Below, in pieces: positions 12,201 through 21,134 of a stretch of DNA of 64,000 nt. Below the pieces are notes generated by a model. That model was not told the origin of the DNA, ran no database searches, and saw nothing but the letters and a program-made list of their open reading frames with translations. Source of the stretch: Micractinium sp. NFX-FRZ. Taxonomy: Eukaryota > Chlorophyta > Trebouxiophyceae > Chlorellales > Chlorellaceae. The translations under genes were made by a program, and so were the position numbers. Every line of letters begins with the position of its first letter. Position 1 is the stretch's first letter. The DNA lies in contig JAPTJF010000077.1 in assembly GCA_029339195.1 (NCBI GenBank), positions 109,198-173,197 on the forward strand, given 5' to 3'.

Positions 12201-15200
12201 GGCAGTCCTTGCTGCTCATCCCATGCCATGTGGTCTCACCTGTTTCACCCCTCTCACCCAACTCGCCATGCCATGTGGTCTCACCTGTTTCACCCCTCTC
12301 ACCCAACTCACCCTCTGTGCCCTGCAGCTTGGCGGCTGTGGTGGCTGTAGATCTCGGAAGCGGACAGGTGACCCGCGTGACCCCAGCCAACGGCGCCAGC
12401 TGGTCCCTGGTGGCCATGAGCAGCGGTGAGCGGGAGGGCAGGGAGGATGGGCAGGCGGGCAGGGCAGGCGGGCAGGAGTTGAGCAGGCACACTCACCACA
12501 TGCGCTGCTGGGAGTAGCGGTCACCCTGCTGCTCCGGCTGAAAGGGTCCCTCCCACCCCACCTGTGTGCCTGAGGCCGGCACGCTGGTGGTGGAGAGTAA
12601 GGTTCATCTGCATAGCAACTTCTCGCTCACCTGCTCGCCCACCCACCTACCAGCCTGCCCGCCTGCCCGCCGCTCCCTGCAGGCTGGGTGATAGCATCCG
12701 AGAGCCGCCCCAGCCAGCCCTTTGCGCTGTTCGCCTCCCACATCCCCGAGTCTGAGCGGTCAGCCCCCACCGCCGCTGCATGGGGCTGGTCCGCTCTGCC
12801 GCTTCCCGACACAGAGCCTGCCAGCTGGCCAGCAGCGGTGCGGGAAGCACTGCAAGATGTGGCGGCGACGACGCTGCAGGTGCAGCCGACGACGGCGCCC
12901 ACCAACGTCGCCTGCGAGGCAGTTGTGCTGCACAGGTGGCGGGGGATGGAGGGAGGGATGGCAGGGGTGAAGGGGGGTGAAGGGGCTGACAGGGGGCAGG
13001 CAAGAAGGGGATGCGCAGCAGCGGGCTGGCAAGCTGGCGGGCCGGAAGGTCTCAAGAGTCACATTGCTGCCCTGATCCCGACTCTACCCCTGGCTGCGCT
13101 GAGCGTGCCCCGCTTCCCCCTCCCCAGCATCTCACGCATGTCTGCACCCGACTGCCCACTGCCAACTGCCAACTGCAGCCGCTCAGCCACCGGCCCCCGC
13201 CCCACCATCATCACCCCCCACGGAGGCCCCCACAGCGCCTACCTGGCGCAGTACTTCATGCCACTGTCCTACCTGGTCTCCATAGGTGTGTGCTGGTGCC
13301 AGGGTTGCCGGGTATGATCTGACTCTGATTTGTGTGCTGCCCCACTGCTACTCCCCTCCCCGTTTTGCTTGCCACATGTTCGGCTAGAACATGGTGCTGC
13401 TCAGCTAACCCACCCCCCACCCTGCCCCACCCTGCACCCTTGTGCTCCCCCTCATCAGCCTACAATGCTGTGCTGCTCAACTACCCCCTGCAACCCCGTC
13501 TCCCTATGCACATTACACTTCAGGCTACAATGTGGTGCTGCTCAACTACCGCGGCTCCTGGGGCTTTGGCGAAGCCTCCATCCAGTCGCTGCCCGGCAAC
13601 ATTGGGGTGAACGACGTGGCAGACTGCCTGGACTCCCTGCAGGCAGCCGTGGATGCAGGTGGGAAGGGGCAGGGTGGGGCCAGCTCGGGGCCAGTGTGGG
13701 GCGGGCAGCCTGGCTTCGCTGCAGGCTGCTCGTAGAATCAGCAATTGATGGCGTGAGGAACAGTTGGGGAATGGGAGGGCTCACAACGCCGGTGGGGTAA
13801 ACAGCAGGCCGGTGCCCATATGCTTACCTGCCCACCTGTCCCGTTCTGCCAGCCTGCCTGTCCCCTTATGTAACGACTCTGCCCCTCCTGCTGCCCCTCC
13901 CCATCCCATCGGCAGGCCTGGCGGATCCCGAGCGTGTGGCCGTCATCGGCGGGTCGCACGGCGGCTTCCTCACAGGTGCCGCTGGCTGCTTGCTGGTTGA
14001 TGCATGCATGCATGCTGGCAGCTGCCGCTGGCTGCCTGCTGCATGCATGTGTGCTTACAGGTGCTGTTGGATGCTTGCCACGCACGCATGCATGCTTGAT
14101 TGCCAGGGTGGCATGAGGTCACAGGCCTGGATACATGGCACCCCTTGTGAGGCCACACTGCCGTCTAGCGTGCCTGGCCACCTCCCTCCTGCGGATCGCC
14201 GTATCCAGCGTCTCAGATTGCCCTGCCGAGTGGCTGTATAGGCCACGGCCAGATGAAGCCACTTGCATGCCACAACCCTCCCTCCCTCCCTCCCCACCCT
14301 CGGCAGGCCACCTGCTGGGGCCACAGAATGGTCAAAACAGCCCTCGCTCCCCATTTTGGCTAAATTTATGCTCCTCCCTCATAACTCACTGTGCCCTCCC
14401 CCCGCCTCCCCCCGCAGGCCACCTGGTGGGCCAGCACCCCGACCGCTTCAAGTGCGCGGTGCTGCGCAACCCAGTCTGCGACATCTCCCTCATGATCCAC
14501 GGTGAGCCCCCCAGCCTTGCCAGCCCAGCCTTGCCACCTGGCATGGGGCCTGTTGCAGCCAGGTTGCTTAAACGAGCAGCAAGCACCACCTGTCTGCGAC
14601 ATGCCCCTTATGTTACACGGTGACCACCTGCTTGCCAGCGCGTAGCTTTGGGGTGCACTCCTTGCATTGCCCACTCATGAGGCGCTTCAGAAAGTGAGCG
14701 GCATCCTGGGCTGGTGCCACTGTGAAGCCACGCCCCCTTGTTGTCGACTGAAGTCTCGTGGTCACTCACATCTCGCCTGCAGTGAGTGACATCCCGGACT
14801 GGTGCTACTGCGAGGCGTGGGGCACTGAGGAGGCGCGGCGCCGCATGGGGGCGCGGCCCACCGCGGAGGACATCCAACGCTTCTGGTCGGTGTCGCCCAT
14901 TGCACACGTGGACAAGGTGAGTGGGTGGTGTGGTTTGGGGAGCAAAAGAAGAAGATCACAGCCCGAATACTTGGGGTTGGGGAGCAGCCAACAGGAAATC
15001 AAGGCACTAGCCAGCTACCCGGTGTGGCGGGGCGCTGGTGCGCCTCCACATGTTGTGGGACACAGCATGTGCCGGCACTTCAAGGCTTTACCCTTGTACT
15101 TGACACCCGCCCCACCCCCCGCATGTCCAGCTGTCATGTTCGTTGAGCACCCTGCCAATCATGCCTCTCCACGCCTACCTCTCTTCCCTGCTGCCTCCGG

Positions 15201-15871
15201 TGGTTTGCCTTGCGGCAAGTTCCCCCTCCCTCCCCTGTTCGTGCTGCTGGGCGCCAAGGGCCGGCAGGTGCTGCGTATCCCTGGCTCCACTGTTCCTCAT
15301 GCCTGCCCGCCTTCCCCTTTCTGCCTTGCTGCAGGTGAAGGCCCCCCTGTTCTTCATGCTGGGCGCCAAGGACCGGCGGGTGCCCATGGAAGATGCCAAG
15401 CAGTACATCAACGCCGTCAGGTGCGGGGACTGGCACATGTCTGCTACTGTGCAGCTCCCGATGATCGACCCACCTTGGCCGATCTTTTGCTCCATCGGAC
15501 ATACACAGGCGGCGGCGCGACCCCGTCGGTGCCTTTCCCCAAAAAAAACCTACGCCCTCAACCGCCTGCTGCTACTGTCGTATCAATTGTTTGATCGATC
15601 CATCCCCTCTGCATAGGCGGCGGCGCTACCCCCCGAAGCGCCCGTCGTTATGTTCCCCAAGAACCCCCATGCCCTGCCCTTGGCCCCTTGCTGCTGGCAC
15701 CACTGTTGTATCAATCGGTTTTTCGACCCGACCCCTCTGCACAGGCGGCGGCGCGACGCCCCCGAGACGCGCGTCATCGTCTTCCCAGAAGACTCCCACG
15801 CCCTGGACAAGCCTCAGACCGAGTTTGAGCAGTGGATCAACGCGGCCTGGTGGCTCAAGCGCTTTATGTGA
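9204..15871 (+). CDS. AARE: acylaminoacyl-peptidase (acylamino-acid-releasing enzyme), prolyl oligopeptidase family S9C
   Basis: Fifteen exons: 9204-9573, 10035-10130, 10238-10420, 10887-10997, 11289-11648, 11850-11973, 12328-12425, 12683-12935, 13178-13285, 13524-13658, 13916-13975, 14418-14501, 14783-14915, 15335-15420, 15745-15871. They give 775 residues; plant AARE is about 764. The enzyme removes N-acylated residues from peptides and degrades oxidised protein in cytosol or plastid. The N-terminal beta-propeller includes [11 protein letters not shown] and [16 protein letters not shown]. The C-terminal alpha/beta hydrolase has [17 protein letters not shown], the nucleophile motif GGSHGG (exon 11), the acid in LGAKDRRVP (exon 14) and the histidine in [10 protein letters not shown] (exon 15). 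All catalytic residues are present. No transit peptide is obvious. The introns are full of decayed copies of exon edges, listed separately. Confidence 0.93.
9806..9945 (+). repeat. two decayed copies of the AARE exon 2 acceptor and 5' edge
   Basis: Copies start at 9806 and 9901, each right after a ...cag acceptor, and match the exon 2 start at 10035 (core ctgggaccgcagccgg). Neither has a usable donor in frame. The 95-base unit includes intron sequence. Confidence 0.85.
10797..10834 (+). repeat. copy of the AARE exon 4 acceptor and 5' edge
   Basis: The acceptor cag plus the next 29 bases are identical to the start of exon 4 at 10887, then the copy diverges. Its frame ends in a stop, so it looks non-functional. 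Confidence 0.88.
12136..12310 (+). repeat. two perfect tandem repeats in an AARE intron
   Basis: A 25-base unit (gtcatatgcccggcccacct...) occurs at 12136 and 12161. A 45-base unit (starting ccatgccatgtggtctcacc) occurs at 12221 and 12266, nearly perfect. Both lie in the intron before exon 7. The stretch 12046-12075 further resembles the exon 6 donor edge (acgcagtggcg). Confidence 0.85.
13381..13490 (+). repeat. two decayed copies of the AARE exon 10 5' edge
   Basis: Copies at 13381-13410 and 13456-13484 resemble the start of exon 10 (cag-GCTACAATGTGGTGCTGC at 13521). The second still has an acceptor-like cag. Confidence 0.85.
14586..14735 (+). repeat. copy of the AARE exon 12 3' edge with donor, then copy of the exon 13 5' edge
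   Basis: 14589-14622 resembles the end of exon 12 including its ggtga donor (real site 14501/14502). 14694-14732 resembles the start of exon 13 (real start 14783). Both sit in the intron between these two exons, in the same order as the real edges. Confidence 0.8.
15225..15280 (+). repeat. decayed copy of the AARE exon 14 5' part
   Basis: The core ctgctgggcgccaagggccgg resembles exon 14 (LGAKDRR region at about 15358). It lies about 115 bases upstream, inside the intron. Confidence 0.75.
15506..15680 (+). repeat. two decayed copies of the AARE exon 15 acceptor and 5' edge
   Basis: Copies at about 15508 and 15615, both opening with an ag-gcggcggcgc edge like the real exon start at 15745. Each continues with degenerate TTCCCC-type codons and a GCCCT end matching FPEDSHAL. 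Confidence 0.85.
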
Positions 15872-16533
15872 AGGGCGGATCCGAGCGGACATGCTCGAGC
15901 GACTGGGCTGTGCCAGACTAGGCACATAATGAGCGATCGTGCAGCGCATGGAGCGGCGTACATCCATTCACCCCCAAAGACTGCACGCGCTCCTCCTTCA
16001 CCTGCCCATTCCCATTTCAGCTGTGCGGCGCTTCCCTGCTCTCTTTGTGCCTGCGCAGCCCTGCACACTGCTACTGTATCCTGCCTTGCAAGCACTGTGC
16101 ATCTCATCATTGCCATCGTTTTCTGCAACCAGCATGCCTCGCTAAACTCTGAAGTAGGCCATCATGCCCGTGCTTGGTTTGCGGGAACCTGTGTGGCTTC
16201 CTTGAGCGCACGTCCGCCAGTGTCGGTTGGCCGGCATTGCTGGGGCACGTGGGTGCTGGCCAACATTCCAGCCCCGGCTCCAAGAATACCTCCTGATCCG
16301 AGACTTCCGTAATTTAAGTTCGGCCCTCAGGACCTAGGCTGAACACAGCTCCGCTTGCGGCCGCAACTGGCGATGTGGCGGCGCCAGCGGGCGGGCACCC
16401 AACTGCAGCTAAGCCCACGTTTCCGGGCATGTCGGCGGGATATCCATTCGAACTTGCACCGTTGCCGTGAATTGTGTGCACCACCGAGGGCGACAGCGGC
16501 CGCAATCCGCAGGGCGCGCACTGCGAGGCAGCA
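15872..16533. other. intergenic: AARE 3' UTR and OTU gene promoter
   Basis: No gene recognised. The two genes are in tandem. I found no TGTAA downstream of the AARE stop in this stretch, so the end of that transcript is not marked. Confidence 0.4.
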
Positions 16534-19500
16534 ATGTGGAGAGGACTAACAAACCAAGATGTCCTAGAGACGATCAACAGCTACACAGATGCCCGCCCGG
16601 TGAGAAAGAGAGCTCCCAACGGAATACCGTAGGGCGCTGGAGCTGTCTTCGACGAGCGCTTCACCTCTTTCCCTGCTGTCGCTTCAGGACGATACGCCTT
16701 CAGCACCGAAGCCAGCGGCGGTCGAGGCAAGCGGCGAGCTGACAGTGGTGGGTCCACTGCTGCCGCCGCCGCCGCTGCCGCCTCCCGCCTTGCTGCTGCA
16801 CTGGCCTTGCGTGCCCATCTGTACTTCCTCCCTTTGCTGCTTTGCCCTCCCCGACCCCACCATCTCTTGTCATTCCTCCATCCCTCTCCGTTGCTCTCTC
16901 TCTTAGCAGACCCCCAGCGCCGACCCGGAGCTATGGGCGGCCATCATGGCCAGCCTGGACCAGCAGGACAAGCAGCAGCGGCGGCAGCTCAGCAGGCACC
17001 TCTCCGACGTGGCGCCTGAAGTGGCGGACCGCCTGTGAGTGCTGACTGCAGGCTGAGGTTGGGTCCTTGAAGCCGAAGTCGGTGTGAACTTGCAGGCAGG
17101 GGCACCTGCATGGCTGGGAGGTCGACCTCATGCACGGTTGTGTAGGCAGACATCCGCCTGAAGCTGGCCGAACCGGTGTGCTGCCTGACCTGCAGGCGTG
17201 CCAACCGGCACGAGGCGGTGCGCTGCTCGCAAGAGGGGGTCACGTACTTCAACTGGGGAGCTGCCGAGGACTGCAGCAGCAGCGCGGGCAGCCCTGGCAG
17301 CGGGCAGCGGGGCCAGCAGGCCAGCGATGCCGGCCGCCCCGCCGCTGCCGACTGCGGCCTGGTGCTGCCCTCGTTCACAAGCTACCCGCCGGCGGTGCGG
17401 GAGGCGGTGCTGAGCCAGCTGTGCAACGAGTACCTGCAGAGCGAGGCAGACGGGGTGAGGTGGGGCCGGGGGGCTGCACGCGGGCGTGGGGTGTGCGGTT
17501 GTGGTTGGCGGGGCGGGTTGTTGGGCGGTTGGGGTGGCAGGCAGCTGTGGTGCTCTGCGCGCTGCCTGAGGTAATCTTGTACTGTGACATGTTCCGGCCT
17601 CTTGGTCCTCGCCCTGCCCTGCTAGCAGAAGGGCATCATTGATTGACTACCCTGGGCGCCAGTAAAGCAATGGCAACCGCAACCTGTGCCTGTCCCTTTC
17701 CCGCGTTGAAACAGCAATGGCAACCTGACACCCGCCCATGTCCCTCTCCCATTTCTGGCAGGAGGGCATCATCAACGGGGTGCCCGGGTGCACGCCGCAG
17801 CTGGTGCTGACGACGCTGGGGGACGGCAACTGCCTGAGCCACTCGTGCTCGCTGGGGGTGTGGGGCATACACGACAGGGATGGACGCCTCAGGTGCACTG
17901 CCGTGGCCAGCGTGACGGGCTGGCCAGGCTGGCTGGCTGGTGGCTGGCTGGTTCTGCTTTGGGCACCAGCTCGCACCTGTGCCAGGATGTCTTAATGTTG
18001 ACTGGTGATCTACATGTCTGCTTTTTTACTTTCCGACTTGCTTTATGGCCCTTCATCTGCCCCTGTGCAAGCTGCAGCCGAAACTTTGCCAGCTGCTGAT
18101 GCATTCACTCGCACCCTCTGCAGGAGCGCCATCCAGGCAACAATGGCGCACCCGCTGGCAGGGCAGCAGATACGCGCGCGCTTCGAGCGCCAGCTGGCGG
18201 CCAGCGGCATCCCAGAGGTGCGACCGGCACGGGGAGGGTAGCATGCCGTTGTGTTGATGCTGGGGACACTGGTAGGCTGGGCAGGCTGGGCAGGCGTTGG
18301 GCCTGGGACTAGGGCAGGCACCGGCCTGCCCTGTGGAGCTGTGCAGCACCCCGGGTTGCACAGCATCACGCAGCATGGCACGGCAATGCATCTCCTGGCC
18401 TACCATGTGCTCCCCTTGCCCGCGTGCCAGCCGTGGGAGCGGCGCCGCCGGCGTAAAGCGTGCCCTGCGCTGCCTGCCGCAGGAGGACTGGGATGCCGAG
18501 TGGGGGCGCGAGCAGGCGGCGTTTGGCAGCAGCGGCACATACCTCTCCGACGTGCACGCGTGAGTGGGCAAGCAAGCGGTGGTTGTGTGAGCTGGCCAGG
18601 GGGGTTGCATTTTGTGGGGGGAGGCCCATGCATGCAGAGCAGGGCTGAGAAGTGCAGGGTTGGGGCAAGCAGGGCGGAGCTGGCAGCGGCGTGGCAGCTG
18701 CCAGTGAGGGCAATGTGTCACCACCCTGGCCCCGATCCTGGCTGGCCGGAACTGTGTAGGAGGTGAGGTGCATTCCGTCACCACACCACGCCTAGTCCCC
18801 ACCTCCCAAGTGCAGCTACACACACACACACACACACATGTCAGATTGACTTGCCACATGCACCCCCACATCACAGCACAGCAAAACACGCCTCCTCCCC
18901 CTGCCCACCCCACCTCTGCAGCTACACGCTGGCCAACGTGCTGCGCCGGCCCCTGCTGATCTATGGAAACGAGCAGGCGGCGGCGGCAGCGCTGGCGGGC
19001 ATCTACCTGCCCTCCCTCTGGCCCTCCCCGCAGGCGCACTGCTCGCGGCAGCCGCTGGTGAGGCAGTGGCTGGCCGGCTCCTCTGGGGCCAGCTGCGCTG
19101 TGCTGTGCCCCTAATGGCAGCGATGTGCTACAACAGGATATGTTGTGCTGCCCTCTGCTGGCTGGGGGATGCAGTAAGGCAGGACAACAGGCGCTGCCGC
19201 TTGTCGATCTGGCTGCCTGGGACTCACCTGCTGCCCTGTGTTCTCTCCCTGCTGCGCCTCCTGCCTGCCTGCCCCCAGGCTGTTCTCTTTGGATGGTCCC
19301 ACTTCAGCCTGCTGGCAACCGTGCAAGGCAAGGGGGCTTGAGTTGCGGGCGTCCAGCTGCCTCTGCAGCCTGCCAGGGCCTCTGCCGGCTGAATGCATCT
19401 GCACATACACTCCACTCCACTTGCCTGCCGTCCAACTTACCCTGCCGCCAAGCCTCTCTCTGTGCCCTCTCTGCCTTTGCAGGCGAGGGCCCCGCCAGCC

Positions 19501-20058
19501 CACCGCTGCTGCCGCTGTGCACGCGAGACGGTCCCCTGCAGCTGCGCTTCTTGAGCGCAGCAGAGGCGCAGCAGGCGGAGGGCGGCAGCGCGCGCCAGCT
19601 GGCGCTCCTGCGGCGGTACATGGACGCCGAAAAGCTGGTGCTGCACGGCCGGCTGGGGGTGCGGCTGTCGGGTGAGCCTCTTCTGAGGGGAGAGGGGCTC
19701 AGCTGGCCTTGCATGCATGCCGCATGGGGCCTGCTGTTGAGCCGGCCACCAGCTCTGCTCGTGTGCGTGGGGCGGGACGCGTTGCGTCAAGCTGAGCGTG
19801 GGGCGCGGCTGCTGGGCCGCTGCAGCTGCTGCTGCTGGGCACCCGGTGCACAACGTGTTGGCAGGGAGTTGGGAGCACATGCACCCAGGCTGGACTGCCC
19901 TGCTCCGCCCCAACAAAGGCGCTCAGGACCGTGCTAAACCCTCTGTGTCTGCAGAAGCGCCGCGGCCGCATGTGCTTGTGTCTCTTCTTGGCAGCCTCTA
20001 CCTCAGGCAGGCGGCAGAGCAGCAGCAGAAAGAGGAGCAGGAGCAAATAATGGCATAG
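16534..20058 (+). CDS. OTU-domain deubiquitinating cysteine protease (TRABID/OTUD7/A20-like type)
   Basis: Eleven exons (16534-16599, 16688-16747, 16910-17034, 17196-17454, 17762-17892, 18124-18217, 18483-18559, 18922-19057, 19279-19327, 19483-19671, 19955-20058) give 429 residues. The OTU core has [17 protein letters not shown] with the catalytic Cys, the following HDRDGRLR, the [15 protein letters not shown] segment, the GIYLPSLWP segment and [10 protein letters not shown] with the catalytic His. This order (VLRRP, GIYLP, WSHF) is that of A20-type OTU enzymes, which cut polyubiquitin chains. The N-terminal 130 residues include a polar linker and [18 protein letters not shown], whose role I cannot name. 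Exon 9 ends at a GC donor. The start is the first ATG in frame; no exon was found upstream. Confidence 0.85.
17629..17661 (+). repeat. decayed copy of the OTU exon 5 acceptor edge
   Basis: Resembles the start of exon 5 at 17759 (gcag-GAGGGCATCATCAACG). It carries an in-frame TGA and lies about 130 bases upstream in the intron. Confidence 0.75.
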
Positions 20059-21134
20059 CAGCAGGAGCAGGTTCAGGCGCAGCAGCAGCAGCAGCAGCAG
20101 GAGGCGATGTCCAACTGGTGCGAAGCGAAGCAACACCTTGTCACAACAGCAGCCCTCCTGTCCAAACCTTCTCAGCAGCACTGCGTATCGGCTCTAATGT
20201 GGCTGGTGCTTGGGGGGATTTTAAAGATTACCTTCCAGCTATCGGATGGGGATACCGCGCGGCTGGTTGGAAAGGGTAGGGGCGGGCCCACTGGATGGGC
20301 TGAGTAGAGGGAAATGGGGGCGGGGCGGGGGCGGTGTCATGGCAGTCTGTGCAGGCAGGGAGTCAGTGCATCAGGGATGGAGGCCCCACACGGAAACAAC
20401 AAGGAAGGCCGGAACCACACAAATGGGGGCAACGGACGGTGCGAGGAAGGTACTGCGATGTCTGCTGGAAAGAGTTGGGAAGGGGGGTTGACGTCGACAG
20501 CGGTACTGGCACTGCGTGTGAGGGGGGTTGAGTGAATAGGGGGGCGTCCGTCACGGAGGAGCAGGTCACTCGGGGGGGGGAGGGGGCGGGTCGCTTGGGG
20601 CAAATCACACACAGCGGCAGCAACTGTGAACAGGCGAGCGAGCGAACAAAGGAACAGGGAGGCGAGGAGGTCAACAGGTGCTGCGGCACCAAACAACAGC
20701 AAAGATCATGAAAGCGGGATGGGTAAAGGGGGTGGGTTCAACGGCGGCCGGGTCGGCGGGCAATTGCCTCGGGCCAGGCGGGGCACGCGCTAAATAAGGC
20801 AAGCTATGCAAATACGTACGTTCCTTCAACGGTGGGGTGGGCAAAACAAAACCGGGGGGCTGACAAAACGGGAGGGGGGCGTCATTGCTGCGAGGGCCGC
20901 TGGCAGGGGGGCGGGTGCTGCATGGGTTAGCCGGTGCCGTGCGCAGGGCGGGGCAGCGCTGGGAACAGGGGCAGCGGAGGGCCGGGGCGGAAACAACACC
21001 GGGTGGGGTCAAGTGTCCTTCAGTGCGCCATCAATTTTCTGTCAGCAGTGCTAGGGTTGTTGGGCTGGTGCGGGGAGGGTGGACAGCAAGGGCACAAGGG
21101 GCTTTGGTTTGACGGGGCCAGGCAGGCCGGCACA
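20059..21134. other. convergent 3' region between the OTU and GATA genes
   Basis: No gene recognised in 1,076 bases. It begins with a CAG run just after the OTU stop (about 20076-20100). The middle is unusually purine-rich on the plus strand. No TGTAA was seen on either strand, so the two transcript ends are unmarked. Confidence 0.4.

Noticed and set aside
17150..17195. Longer OTU exon 4 starting at 17150 with a CCxxC motif (EPVCCLTC)
   Set aside because: It starts in the wrong phase for the preceding donor. The acceptor at 17193-17195 restores the frame exactly.
18821..18839. Possible regulatory CA tract
   Set aside because: A plain (CA)n microsatellite in an intron; nothing further supports a function.
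20334..20535. Short plus-strand frames after the OTU gene
   Set aside because: G-rich low-complexity sequence with no conserved motif or splice sites.
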